A stretch of 64,000 nt of DNA. Source: Winogradskyella vidalii. GTDB lineage: Bacteria > Bacteroidota > Bacteroidia > Flavobacteriales > Flavobacteriaceae. Below the pieces are notes generated by a model. That model did not search any database, was not told where the DNA came from, and was given only the letters and a program-made list of their open reading frames with translations. Below are positions 6,954 through 16,567 of the stretch, in pieces. The position numbers and the translations under genes were made by a program. Location: the NCBI RefSeq assembly GCF_013403955.1, contig NZ_JABFDG010000001.1:186001-250000 (forward strand), in the 5' to 3' direction. Position 1 is the first letter of the stretch. Every line of letters begins with the position of its first letter.

Positions 6954-9251
6954 TTAAAACACTTTTGAATTAATTAACTCGGTTAAAGTTGTTGTAAAAG
7001 GTTTTGCAGAAGCATTACCTGAATTGTAGTTTTTTAGTTTTTTGAAATCCCAATTATTATTTCCAAATTCAGATAAATCTACTTTTTCTAATTCAATAAC
7101 TAAATAATAATCTTGTGAAGGGTTGCTGTATCCTTTTTTTATTAAATTTTCTTTTGAATATACTTTTGGGCCTTTGCTTATAATCTTCCATAAATCACCA
7201 GATGATTTTTCTCCATGCGTATGTAATAATAAATACTTAGCAGAAACAGTTTCCTTGTCTAAAATCAGAGAACCATAACCTGAGCCCATTCTAAAATTAT
7301 ATAATCCTTTTTTAGAAATCCAATCATATTGCGATTGGTTGTTATAAAACCCAACTAAAACATACGTTTCATCTGGAATAATTTTTTTGCCATCAACATA
7401 TTCTGGAATTGGTTCTGAAATCTCGTTAGGATTATCATTTTTGTAGATGTGAAAACTCTTGTTAGCTATATTTTCACGTTGTGACGCAGTGTTTAAGAAG
7501 TGTTTTAAAACGTCTTTGATGAAATTTTCTAAATGAATAGTTTCATTTGTATTCTCTGTAGGTTTTATTGGAAAAGCTCCTAAACCAGGAAGAACTTCGT
7601 GAAACCCTCGAATAGGTTTATTTGTTTCTCCAGGATATAAAACATAAGCACCACTTGTACGCCTAATCGCATCTTTATAAGCGTGCATTTTTAATAAATC
7701 TGCATTTTTATAAATTCCTTTTAAGTTTTGTTTTTTCTCCTCGTTTAAAGAGTTTTCTGTTTGTTCTTCTCCTAATATTTGATTGATATTGGCAACCTTA
7801 TATTTCGCATCAAAATGAACATGAACAATTTGTTCGGTAGTTTCTGCTTTTGTTTCAGTCAGTTTTGTAGGCCAAATAGATAAGGTGTAATCTGGTCTTA
7901 ACGTAGTTGTCCAACTTCCAGTTTTTGAAATATCTTGAGTACCTCCATTGAAACTTCTATTATAATTAAACCTTATATTTAAATGTCTATTTGCTTTGGT
8001 GTATACACCTTTCAACGCCGTTACTTTTCCTTGTTTAAGTTGTAGGCTTAATTTGTCCTTAGATGGAACAATTAATTGTTCTAGTTCTTTTGTTTCAATT
8101 TCAAAAATGTGTTTTAAAACATCTAATAATTTAAAAAACAGCCAATATTCGTATAAGGTAGCAATGTCCTTTTTTCCTCCACTATACACTTCATCACCGC
8201 CATTCCATATTAATTTTGCAGCTAAATCAAATTTTAACCACACCTTTAAGACCTCGCGATAGCCTTCCTTTTTTTGAAGCGTTGGACTGTTTAGCTTTAA
8301 AGTGGTTGGTCTTGAAACTTGCTTAAATAAGTCATATTGTAAATGTGTTTCTAATTTTTCCGAAACAATATCAGCTTCTTCTTTAAGTCTGGTTCCTGCA
8401 TTTGGATGGTTAGCGATATCCATACAGAATTTTAAAAACGTTTCTAAAGCATGTTTTATAAAACGGTTCTCAGAAGTATCAACACTTTCAAACTTTCTAT
8501 AAGATTCTATTTTAGTGGCAACCGACTTAATACCTTTTTTGTATAAAGGATGTGTGTCTTTAAGTTTTAATCGATTATCAGAATTTATCAGCGACCTTAA
8601 TTCTGAATTTTTGAAACGTTTAATTTTTCTTGCATCAGTTAGTTCTGCTTCCTCTGTCCAGTTTGTAGTCGGACTTGTAACAATACGTTGAATAGCATCT
8701 TCAAAATCCTCAGAGTTTATTATGGAGCTCACAAAAGCAAAACGTTGGTATAAGGTTTTATTGTCTGTATTGAAGTCGGTTTCAAAAGAATGAGTTACAG
8801 GTGAGTTGGCTTGAATGATTAAATCAGTACATTTTGATGTAATATCATTAAGCATGTATTGATAATCTTTTCTGTAGTTTGTTTTTTTAGATTGTACTTC
8901 TAATTGTAAATCCCATTTCTTTCCAGGATTTTCAGTGCTCAAAATCTGTAGCGTTAATGTGCCAACAAAAATGTTTGGCGCTATGACTCCAATATATTCT
9001 TTTCTTTTTCTGTTTTTTACAATATTGCTTTGGTCACTACAAAATAGGCGATAGTCTTCTGCAATATTTTCTTTTTTGTGTGAGAATTCAAAATCATAAA
9101 AGCAACCTTCTTTTAGTTGATAGGTTGGTTCATGCTCATAAAAATTTGTGGTATCCACTTCTATATCGCCTTTTTTTTGAGCATCGATACATAAGTATAA
9201 ACCATCTTCTATATAAGATAAATCTATTTCTATGGATTGTTCTTTTTCCAT
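6954..9251 (-). CDS. McrC-like DUF2357 / PD-(D/E)XK nuclease, restriction partner
   Basis: A 765-residue protein. The N-terminal half (about 90-330) matches the DUF2357 type of McrC-like proteins. Residues about 350-500 hold a PD-(D/E)XK nuclease core: 'RPDYTL' near residue 455 supplies the acidic residue and 'HFDAKYK' near 480 supplies the D-x-K pair. A C-terminal extension (about 620-765) with 'YVLVGFYN', 'YLLLHTH' and 'YYLVIELEKVD' strands is not part of a basic McrC and looks like an EVE/PUA-type beta barrel; this last assignment is tentative. The gene starts 3 bp after the McrB-like gene's stop, so they form a two-gene operon. By family it should be the DNA-cutting subunit of a modification-dependent or foreign-DNA restriction system. 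Confidence 0.8.
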   Translation of the reverse strand: MEKEQSIEIDLSYIEDGLYLCIDAQKKGDIEVDTTNFYEHEPTYQLKEGCFYDFEFSHKKENIAEDYRLFCSDQSNIVKNRKRKEYIGVIAPNIFVGTLTLQILSTENPGKKWDLQLEVQSKKTNYRKDYQYMLNDITSKCTDLIIQANSPVTHSFETDFNTDNKTLYQRFAFVSSIINSEDFEDAIQRIVTSPTTNWTEEAELTDARKIKRFKNSELRSLINSDNRLKLKDTHPLYKKGIKSVATKIESYRKFESVDTSENRFIKHALETFLKFCMDIANHPNAGTRLKEEADIVSEKLETHLQYDLFKQVSRPTTLKLNSPTLQKKEGYREVLKVWLKFDLAAKLIWNGGDEVYSGGKKDIATLYEYWLFFKLLDVLKHIFEIETKELEQLIVPSKDKLSLQLKQGKVTALKGVYTKANRHLNIRFNYNRSFNGGTQDISKTGSWTTTLRPDYTLSIWPTKLTETKAETTEQIVHVHFDAKYKVANINQILGEEQTENSLNEEKKQNLKGIYKNADLLKMHAYKDAIRRTSGAYVLYPGETNKPIRGFHEVLPGLGAFPIKPTENTNETIHLENFIKDVLKHFLNTASQRENIANKSFHIYKNDNPNEISEPIPEYVDGKKIIPDETYVLVGFYNNQSQYDWISKKGLYNFRMGSGYGSLILDKETVSAKYLLLHTHGEKSSGDLWKIISKGPKVYSKENLIKKGYSNPSQDYYLVIELEKVDLSEFGNNNWDFKKLKNYNSGNASAKPFTTTLTELINSKVF

Positions 9252-9254
9252 TTA

Positions 9255-11096
9255 CTAAGCTTCTGCATAACTTGCAAAACCATTATCTATGGCACCTTTA
9301 TACATTCTTGTGATTTTTTCTAAGGATAAAGGATATAAAACGTTTTCATTCTCTCTAAAAACTAAGGTTTCTTTATTGTTTAAAAAGTCTTTTGAAACAT
9401 CTGTTTTTTCTTCAACGCACAACGATGCTAATACCTCCAGAATAGGACATAATTTACGTCTAGAACCATGCAGTTTTGGTAATAGTTTTTGCATAATCGT
9501 AATGTCTATTTTTGTGTCTTCGTGTATAGTATTATCTAAAGTGGTTAACTGATTGAATAATCTGTGTATTTCTGTTGCAGAACGATAACCGAATTCTGCT
9601 CCTGTCTTCTTAAGTTCTTCAAAAAACAATACTAAGTTTTTGTTTAACTCAGTTGTATCCGATTTTGGAAAATCTTTATTAGAGGCAATGCTTATAAAAT
9701 CTTCTCCCATTGCGGCACCTTTGTTACTAAGGTTGCTAAAATCTATGTCGTTAGGTGCTTTTAAAAATTCTGCTATATCATCTCTGTTAACTCTAAACTC
9801 AATAACGTTGGCTCTGTCTAATACTTTAGGGCTGAACATATAAGTTGTTTCATCTATATTAACGGTCCCAATTATAAACAAGTTGCTTGGCCAATCTAAT
9901 TGAGAAGGCACATTACTTTTGTTGTTTTCTGAACTGTGTAGTTTAAGTATGTCTTTAGATTCCATAACACTTAAAAAGTCTGCAAAGTAACGTTCTACAT
10001 GACTTAGGTTCATTTCGTCTAATATAAGAAAATAGGGCTTGTTTTTGTTTTCTTCTTTGTTGGCTTCTATAAGTAATTTTAAAGCGCCATTTTCAGGTAA
10101 TATGTATTCATTATCATTCAGCGCATTAACATAACCTAATAAAGGTTCTCTGTTGGTCCAATCTGCTCCAACAGGTACAATGCAGTATTGCGTTTTATCT
10201 TCTGCAATCCATTGCGCAAAAGCCTGTGCTAATTTTGTTTTTCCTGAACCTGATAAGCCACTTAATAGTACGAAGGGTTTTGTGGCTAGGGATGCAATAT
10301 ATCTTGTTGTTAATTGTGGGTTGTAGTTTAGACCTGATTCTTTGCAATTGGTTGAGAAACTATTTAAATTAAATAAAATTTCAGGTGTTTTATTTGGGCT
10401 AATTTTGATTGATTTTAAGTTTTTATTAAACTTATTTCTAATAAATGTAAGTAGATTTTTTTCACCCAAAAAAGATTTATAGAGCCCATTGCCGTTGTCG
10501 GGGAAACCAACGATTTTGTCTAATTCATCGTGTCTTTGAATTAAGTTCTCGTTGGTTTTATTTAAATGTGTTTTTGATGCACTCCAAATATTAAAATCAT
10601 TGTATTCTCCTGATTTAATTTTATGTATATCTCTAATAAAGGTGATAGTATCTTCATAATTGTCGGAGTTGATTTCTCTTAATTTATTTTCAAAGAATAT
10701 TCGGTCAATTACTTTAAGGTTTTCTTTGAAATTATGACCTGTAATTAAAGATTTGATTGAATTAGCAGCTTCAATATCACCAGACTTTAATTTAGAAATG
10801 AATTCATTTAATATACTATAATCACTCATGACATTTGATTTATTTATTATTTCAAATTTTAATCTTTTAAAAGCTTTAAAACAGGGTGTGTTTTCACCTC
10901 CAGAAAAATAATTTCCAATAGGCTTTCCTATGGCGTAATAATTTGCAATAGCCATGATTGGTTTTGGAGGGTATAGTTTATTATCAATCTTTACATCATA
11001 ATATTTTGAAGTGCTAAATTCTTCAGGAATACCATTTTCGTTCAGATAATCTACTGCGGCCTTTATGTTTTCTGAGGTTACCTTTTCGAATAACAT
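9255..11096 (-). CDS. McrB-like AAA+ ATPase of a type IV restriction system
   Basis: A 613-residue protein, first gene of the module. Residues 1-85 form an N-terminal head with 'KLYPPKPIMAIAN' and 'FSGGENTPCF', a layout also seen at the start of ScoMcrA-like restriction enzymes and thought to aid DNA recognition. Residues about 265-560 form the AAA+ motor: Walker A 'GLSGSGKT' near 280, Walker B 'YFLILDEMN' near 357, and 'TVNIDETTYMFSPKVLDRA' around 410. That last segment replaces the MNxxDRS GTP-binding signature of Escherichia coli McrB, as in other DUF2357 partners, so nucleotide preference is uncertain. It likely translocates on DNA and activates the downstream nuclease. Confidence 0.85.
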   Translation of the reverse strand: MLFEKVTSENIKAAVDYLNENGIPEEFSTSKYYDVKIDNKLYPPKPIMAIANYYAIGKPIGNYFSGGENTPCFKAFKRLKFEIINKSNVMSDYSILNEFISKLKSGDIEAANSIKSLITGHNFKENLKVIDRIFFENKLREINSDNYEDTITFIRDIHKIKSGEYNDFNIWSASKTHLNKTNENLIQRHDELDKIVGFPDNGNGLYKSFLGEKNLLTFIRNKFNKNLKSIKISPNKTPEILFNLNSFSTNCKESGLNYNPQLTTRYIASLATKPFVLLSGLSGSGKTKLAQAFAQWIAEDKTQYCIVPVGADWTNREPLLGYVNALNDNEYILPENGALKLLIEANKEENKNKPYFLILDEMNLSHVERYFADFLSVMESKDILKLHSSENNKSNVPSQLDWPSNLFIIGTVNIDETTYMFSPKVLDRANVIEFRVNRDDIAEFLKAPNDIDFSNLSNKGAAMGEDFISIASNKDFPKSDTTELNKNLVLFFEELKKTGAEFGYRSATEIHRLFNQLTTLDNTIHEDTKIDITIMQKLLPKLHGSRRKLCPILEVLASLCVEEKTDVSKDFLNNKETLVFRENENVLYPLSLEKITRMYKGAIDNGFASYAEA

Positions 11097-11114
11097 AACT
11101 TTAAATCATTTATT

Positions 11115-13967
11115 TTAATGCGCCTCCAACCAATTCAGCCCCGTATCCACTTCAACATCAAGCGGCACATCCAATTTAAAGGCGCCTTCCATTTCTGTTT
11201 TAATTAAGGTGGTGAGTTCTTCTAATTCTGGTTTGTAGATATCAAATACCAATTCATCATGCACTTGTAAGAGCATCTTTGATTTATAATTGCCAGCTTC
11301 TAGCTTGTTGTAAATATTAATCATGGCGATTTTAATGATATCGGCAGCGCTTCCTTGTATGGGTGCGTTAACGGCGTTGCGTTCTGCGGCCCCTCGCACC
11401 ACAGCGTTACGTGAGTTGATGTCTTTTAAATACCGACGACGCCCCAAAACCGTAGAGACATAACCATGATCTCTTGCGAAATCGACTTGCTTACTCATGT
11501 AGGCTTTTAATTTTGGATAGGTTTCGTAATAGGTGTCAATAAGTTCTTTGGCTTCACCACGCGATAAATCGGTTTGGTTGCTTAACCCAAAGGCAGACAC
11601 CCCATAGATGATTCCGAAGTTCACGGTTTTAGCATTGCTACGTTGTGCTCTGGTCACTTCTTCTAGTGGAACACCAAATACTTTGGATGCGGTTGAAGCA
11701 TGAATATCTTCGCCATTTTTAAAGGCTTCAATCATGGTTTCTTCTTCACTTAAGGCGGCAATGATGCGTAATTCTATTTGCGAATAATCGGCAGCGAGTA
11801 AAGTGTAGTCTTCGTTTCTTGGTACAAAGGCTTTTCGTACTTGACGACCACGTTCGGTACGGATGGGGATATTCTGTAAATTAGGATTGTTACTACTTAA
11901 ACGTCCGGTTGCTGCAACGGTTTGCATGTAATCGGTATGCACTCTGTCTGTAGACGGTTCTACTTGCAACGGTAAGGCATCTACATAAGTGCTCTTTAAT
12001 TTTGAAAGCCCTCTAAAGTCTAAAATCTTCTGAATAATCTCATGGTCTTTTGCTAAATACGATAAGATATCTTCACCTGTTTTATACTGTCCGGTTTTGG
12101 TTTTTTTAGGTTTATCGACCAACTTCATATTTTCAAAAAGAACGATGCCTAATTGCTTTGGTGAGGCAATGTTGAATTCTTCTCCGGCAGCGGCATAGAT
12201 TTCTTGTTCAAGATTTTTAATGTCATTATTTAAGGCTTCTGAAAGTGAGTTTAAGAAGTCTTTATCGAGGTTAATTCCTTCCAGTTCCATAGCAGCTAAA
12301 ACACGTAGTAGTGGAATTTCAATTTCATCGAATAATTTTTGGGTATTGGCTTCACCTAGTTCTGTTGTAAAATGCTCTTTAAGTTGTAAGGTAATATCGG
12401 CATCTTCTACGGCGTATTCGGTTAGTTTTTCTAAGGGCACATCGCGCATAGACAACTGGTTCTTTCCTTTTTTACCAATGAGTTCTGTGATAGAAATTGG
12501 GGTGTAGTTGAGGTAGGTTTCAGCAAGCACATCCATATTGTGGCGCATATCGGCATTAATGAGGTAATGCGCTAACATAGTATCAAAGAGTTTGCCTTTA
12601 ACCTGAATGTTATATTTGGCTAGTACTTTGATGTCATATTTTAAATTCTGACCGATTTTCTCGATGTTTTCATTTTCAAAGAAAGGTCTAAAGGTTTCTA
12701 TGAGTTCTTGTGCTTCAGTTTTATCTTCTGGGAAAGGGACGTAAAAGCCTTTGCCAGTTTCCCAAGAAAATGAAATACCTACTAGTTCTGCGGTTAGGGC
12801 ATCTAAACCTGTGGTTTCGGTATCAAAACATACAGATGTTTGGTTCATTAAATTCTTTACAAAAAGTGTTGTGGCCATACCAGGCGCTACACTTTGGTAA
12901 AAATGCGATGTGTTTTCTGATGTTTTACGTGTGAATTCTGTTGTCGTTTCGGTAGCAGAAGATTCGCCGCCTCCAAATAAAGAGAATTGACCGGCACCTG
13001 CTGATTTTTCTTCCGTAGGAGTGGTTTTCGGTGCTTCCTTTTTATCTGAAGTTGGAGTAGAAGTTCCGGCAGACTGCATGGCTTCAACAGCAAAGGTTTT
13101 ATTAAAATTATCGATGAGACGTCTAAATTCTAATTCTTGAAAAATTTCGGTCACTTTAGGAATATCGGGCTCTGACATTTCAAAATCGGTAGCATCAAAT
13201 TCTACCGGCACATCGAGCATAATGGTGGCCAGTTTTTTAGATAACAAGCCGAGTTCTTGGTTGGCTTCAATCTTTTCTTTCATTTTACCTTTTAACTCGT
13301 GTGAATTCGCAAAAAGGTTTTCCATACTCCCATAAGCCGCTATAAATTTTTTAGCGGTTTTATCTCCTACACCTGGTAATCCTGGAATATTATCAGAAGC
13401 ATCGCCCATCATCCCTAAATAATCAATGACTTGAAGTGGATCCGTGATTTCGAATTTCTTTTGGACTTCTGGGATGCCCCAAGTTTCATAACCACCTCCA
13501 AAAACAGGGCGGTACATAAATATGTTTTCTGAAACGAGTTGTGCAAAATCCTTATCTGGAGTGACCATAAAAGTTTGGTAACCTTCCTTTTCTGCTTTTT
13601 TAGCAAGCGTTCCAATAACATCATCAGCTTCATAGCCTTCTTTCACCATGATGGGAATATGCATGGCTTTTAAAATCTCATAGATGTATGGTACTGCAGT
13701 TTTGATGCCTTCGGGTGTTTCGTCTCTATTGGCTTTGTAGGCTTCAAACATTTCGACACGATCGGCGCTTCCACCTTTATCAAAACACACGGCTAAATAG
13801 TTTGGACGTTCGCGTTTAATGACATCTAAAAGGGAGTTCATAAACCCCATAATAGCTGAGGTGTCTTCGCCTTTAGAATTGATTCTTGGGTTTTTTATAA
13901 AAGCGTAATAGCCACGAAAAATTAGGGCGTAGGCATCTACGAGGAATAAGCGTTTTTGGTCTGACAT
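11115..13967 (-). CDS. polA: DNA polymerase I
   Basis: A 950-residue full-length enzyme. The N-terminal 5'-3' exonuclease begins with 'RLFLVDAYALIFRGYYAF' and contains 'GYEADDVIGTLA' and 'GDASDNIPGLPGVGDKTA'. After a low-complexity linker (about 290-340), the 3'-5' proofreading domain keeps 'CFDTETTGLD' with its metal-binding D and E. The polymerase domain has 'AADYSQIELRI' (motif A), the O-helix 'RSNAKTVNFGIIYG' and 'QVHDELVFD' (motif C). Function is Okazaki fragment processing and repair synthesis in the cytoplasm. It is downstream of nothing on its strand and 18 bp upstream of the McrB-like gene; whether they share a transcript is unclear. Confidence 0.98.
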   Translation of the reverse strand: MSDQKRLFLVDAYALIFRGYYAFIKNPRINSKGEDTSAIMGFMNSLLDVIKRERPNYLAVCFDKGGSADRVEMFEAYKANRDETPEGIKTAVPYIYEILKAMHIPIMVKEGYEADDVIGTLAKKAEKEGYQTFMVTPDKDFAQLVSENIFMYRPVFGGGYETWGIPEVQKKFEITDPLQVIDYLGMMGDASDNIPGLPGVGDKTAKKFIAAYGSMENLFANSHELKGKMKEKIEANQELGLLSKKLATIMLDVPVEFDATDFEMSEPDIPKVTEIFQELEFRRLIDNFNKTFAVEAMQSAGTSTPTSDKKEAPKTTPTEEKSAGAGQFSLFGGGESSATETTTEFTRKTSENTSHFYQSVAPGMATTLFVKNLMNQTSVCFDTETTGLDALTAELVGISFSWETGKGFYVPFPEDKTEAQELIETFRPFFENENIEKIGQNLKYDIKVLAKYNIQVKGKLFDTMLAHYLINADMRHNMDVLAETYLNYTPISITELIGKKGKNQLSMRDVPLEKLTEYAVEDADITLQLKEHFTTELGEANTQKLFDEIEIPLLRVLAAMELEGINLDKDFLNSLSEALNNDIKNLEQEIYAAAGEEFNIASPKQLGIVLFENMKLVDKPKKTKTGQYKTGEDILSYLAKDHEIIQKILDFRGLSKLKSTYVDALPLQVEPSTDRVHTDYMQTVAATGRLSSNNPNLQNIPIRTERGRQVRKAFVPRNEDYTLLAADYSQIELRIIAALSEEETMIEAFKNGEDIHASTASKVFGVPLEEVTRAQRSNAKTVNFGIIYGVSAFGLSNQTDLSRGEAKELIDTYYETYPKLKAYMSKQVDFARDHGYVSTVLGRRRYLKDINSRNAVVRGAAERNAVNAPIQGSAADIIKIAMINIYNKLEAGNYKSKMLLQVHDELVFDIYKPELEELTTLIKTEMEGAFKLDVPLDVEVDTGLNWLEAH

Positions 13968-13989
13968 TGTAAATGTTTTGAAAGGAGTT

Positions 13990-13997
13990 CAAAACTA
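13990..13997 (-). promoter_or_regulatory. Candidate -7 box for polA
   Basis: On the minus strand the sequence reads TAGTTTTG, matching the Bacteroidetes -7 consensus TAnnTTTG, 22 bp before the polA start codon. A clear TTG -33 element at the right distance was not seen. Confidence 0.4.
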
Positions 13998-14146
13998 CGA
14001 AAAAGTTAGCAGACCTATGAGGGTTTTAAGCGCTTCAGCTGTAAAAAAATAAAGCTAGTTTTTATGAGTTAAGTGGTGATATAACTATTAAAAAGGTGCG
14101 CTAATTTAAAATTAATAGTATCAGTTGAAACGTTTGGTATAGTGTT

Positions 14147-14182
14147 AAAAAAAAAGCCGAAACGTGAGTTTCGGCTTTTTTT
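14147..14182 (-). terminator. Bidirectional rho-independent terminator
   Basis: An 8-bp GC-containing stem (gccgaaac / gtttcggc) with a 4-base loop, flanked by an A-run on the left and a T-run on the right, so it can work on both strands. It ends 22 bp beyond the stop of the minus-strand gene at 14205-14465. Confidence 0.85.
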
Positions 14183-14204
14183 ACAATATATGGTTAATAG
14201 CACA

Positions 14205-14465
14205 TTAACAAAGCTTAACAGTCTTTACTTTAATTTGAAGACTTTTTCTGTAAGCTTTAATACTGATAATTTCGTTACTTTTTTTACGATTCATTTTTAA
14301 AACCTTAGCTTTTACTTCAGCAGAAATGCTAGCGCTACTCGTTTCAGTTTTTTCAGCTTTAGAAGTTTCAACAACTTCAGTTTCATTGTTAACTATGGTG
14401 TCTTGTTGAGCGAAACCTGTAAAAGACATTGTTAAGAATAATAAGATAAATAAACCGTTTTTCAT
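14205..14465 (-). CDS. Small exported protein of unknown function
   Basis: An 86-residue protein with a clear signal peptide (KNGLFILLFLTMSFTGFAQ, cleavage after AQ). The mature part is a threonine/glutamate-rich linker followed by a basic tail ending in 'RKSLQIKVKTVKLC'. The tail pattern is similar to that of another tiny exported protein at 23323-23499 ('SKIRLKIKTQA'), so the two may belong to one family. It has its own terminator. Function unknown. Confidence 0.65.
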   Translation of the reverse strand: MKNGLFILLFLTMSFTGFAQQDTIVNNETEVVETSKAEKTETSSASISAEVKAKVLKMNRKKSNEIISIKAYRKSLQIKVKTVKLC

Positions 14466-14740
14466 AATCGTAAGAAGCTATATTTGTTTTAACTTCGAGT
14501 CAAAGAAACACAACATCCTGAGTGTAACTTGAATTTTTAGATGAAAACAATCGATAAACGGTTAAGTGGGAAATGCTCGCTAAAAACATCGGTGAACTAC
14601 ACAATTTGCGCTTGCAGCCCTTTAAAAACGTTGTGTTTTATGTTGAGTGTATAGATTTTCGGGATGAAATACACTTTAAAATAAATGAGATCGACGAAAT
14701 GCATAAATTCAGTTTCTAAGACGTATTAAAAAGTATTTAT

Positions 14741-16153
14741 ATGGAAGATTTTAATGACAATCCTTATTTTGAATTATTTATAAAACAACGCCAAAATCAG
14801 TTTGCTGTAGGTAATACAACTTACAAACAAAGGGTTAGAACGTTAAATAAACTTCAGCATGCGATTGAAACAACTTTTAGAGAGCAAATTCAGCAGGCAC
14901 TGCAAAACGATTTGGGTAAACCAGTAGTAGAAACGGAGCTTACTGAAATCTATGCCATTGTAGGTGATATAAAACATACGAAGACGCATTTAAAACGTTG
15001 GATGAAAAATCAACGTGTAGAAACGCCTATGTCTATGCTAGGTTCTAGTTCTTATATTAAATATGAACCTAAGGGGGTTTGTTTAATTATCTCGCCTTGG
15101 AACTTTCCGTTTAATCTCACCTTTGGCCCTTTAGTATCTGCTATTGCTGCTGGAAACACAGCTATTATTAAACCTTCTGAAATGACACCTCATTCTTCAG
15201 CGTTAATGGCAAAGATTATTGCAGAGGTGTTTTCTGAAGATGAAGTAGCGCTAGTGCAAGGTGAAGTTGAGGTCTCTACCCAATTATTAAAGTTACCTTT
15301 TAATCATATCTTTTTTACGGGGTCTCCGCAGGTGGGTAAAATAGTCATGGAAGCTGCATCTAAACAATTAGCATCTGTAACATTAGAGTTAGGAGGGAAA
15401 TCGCCAACTATTGTCGATAAAACAGCTAATATAGATAAGGCTGCTAAAAAGATTATGTGGGCAAAATTCTTGAACTGCGGACAAATATGTGTCTCCCCAG
15501 ATTATGTTTTAATAGACGAAAGCGTAAAAGCTGAATTTATAAGCGCCTGTAAAAAATGGCTTCATTCTTATTACGACAATAATCCTAAAGCATCAGATTC
15601 TTATGGGAAAATTGTAACCGATAAACACTTTGAGCGTTTAAGTTCATATCTTGAAAATGCAAAAGCATTAGATGCAAAGTTTGACGTAGGCGGTGAAACG
15701 GATCGTACGTCAAGGTATATTGCACCCACCTTAATTTCAGATTTAAAGCCTGAAGCAACTTTGCTAGAGGAAGAAATTTTTGGCCCTATTTTGCCTATAG
15801 TTACTTATGAAAGTTTAGATGTGGCAATGGCTTATATCAACTCAAAGGAGAGACCATTAGCACTTTATATCTATAGTAGAAGTAAAGCTAATATTAAGCG
15901 AATAATGAATAACACTAGAGCAGGAGGGACTTGTATTAATAACAGTGTGTTGCATTACGCTAATCATAACTTGCCTTTTGGTGGCGTTAACAATAGTGGT
16001 ATTGGTAAGAGTCATGGCTTTTATGGTTTTAAAGCGTTTAGTAATGAGCGTTCGGTTTTAAAACAACATACGTTTGGTGTAACAGAATTACTATTTCCAC
16101 CGTATACTAATATGAAAGAGAAGTTGGCACGGTTGACAATTAAGTGGTTTTGA
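14741..16153 (+). CDS. Aldehyde dehydrogenase, class-3 type
   Basis: A 470-residue NAD(P)-dependent aldehyde dehydrogenase. Landmarks: 'SPWNFPFNLTFGPLVSAIAAGNTAIIKPSE' in the cofactor domain (quoted here as two neighbouring blocks, SPWNFPF and AAGNTAIIKPSE), 'FFTGSPQVGK' for the nucleotide loop, Glu216 in 'LELGGKSP' as general base and Cys250 in 'CGQICVSPD' as the nucleophile. The length near 470 and the hydrophobic/basic C-terminal tail ('LLFPPYTNMKEK...') fit the ALDH3-like branch, which oxidises medium- and long-chain or aromatic aldehydes. It is a single gene with no pathway partners next to it, so detoxification of lipid-derived aldehydes is a reasonable guess. Confidence 0.9.
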   Translation: MEDFNDNPYFELFIKQRQNQFAVGNTTYKQRVRTLNKLQHAIETTFREQIQQALQNDLGKPVVETELTEIYAIVGDIKHTKTHLKRWMKNQRVETPMSMLGSSSYIKYEPKGVCLIISPWNFPFNLTFGPLVSAIAAGNTAIIKPSEMTPHSSALMAKIIAEVFSEDEVALVQGEVEVSTQLLKLPFNHIFFTGSPQVGKIVMEAASKQLASVTLELGGKSPTIVDKTANIDKAAKKIMWAKFLNCGQICVSPDYVLIDESVKAEFISACKKWLHSYYDNNPKASDSYGKIVTDKHFERLSSYLENAKALDAKFDVGGETDRTSRYIAPTLISDLKPEATLLEEEIFGPILPIVTYESLDVAMAYINSKERPLALYIYSRSKANIKRIMNNTRAGGTCINNSVLHYANHNLPFGGVNNSGIGKSHGFYGFKAFSNERSVLKQHTFGVTELLFPPYTNMKEKLARLTIKWF

Positions 16154-16541
16154 TTACAAGTGATTTAGAATTTACTTTTGACCGTGAAGCGCTCTTAGAT
16201 ACGAATATGGTTTTTTAAAAGCTCTATATAAAACAACCATGGTGTTGCTTTGCTATAAACTCCTGATTTAATGTTTATTTATAATTAAATTAATTCTATA
16301 AAGTATAAAAATAATCTGATTAAATTTATGTAGTAACACCATCTTAAAACATCGGCATACTAACTTATAGGTGAATGGCATCGTTTTCTGTTTACCTTGT
16401 TATAATACTACAACAATCTAAAGTTTTGTTGACTCTATCTTCTGGTGCGTAGCTGTAATCTGATAAATGTTTGTGGCTTTTTATTTTTTTTAGATAAAAA
16501 TCTTTAACAGTTTGATAAGATGAGTCTGCTCTGCAGATGTT
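16154..16541. other. Non-coding gap without a recognisable gene
   Basis: About 390 bp of AT-rich sequence between the aldehyde dehydrogenase and the metallophosphoesterase. No reading frame with protein-like composition, RNA gene or clear terminator was found. The promoter of the next gene probably lies at its right end. Confidence 0.4.
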
Positions 16542-16549
16542 TAACTTTG
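16542..16549 (+). promoter_or_regulatory. Candidate -7 box for the metallophosphoesterase gene
   Basis: TAACTTTG matches TAnnTTTG and lies 18 bp before the ATG at 16568. A TTG at 16512-16514 is 27 bp upstream, longer than the usual spacer, so only the -7 element is convincing. Confidence 0.45.
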
Positions 16550-16567
16550 TAGGCTTAAAACTATTGA

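Noticed and set aside
14573..14719. A 48-codon plus-strand frame just before the aldehyde dehydrogenase gene (MLAKNIGELHNL...)
   Set aside because: Composition is protein-like, but there is no signal peptide, known domain, promoter or second evidence; it may be a remnant or chance.
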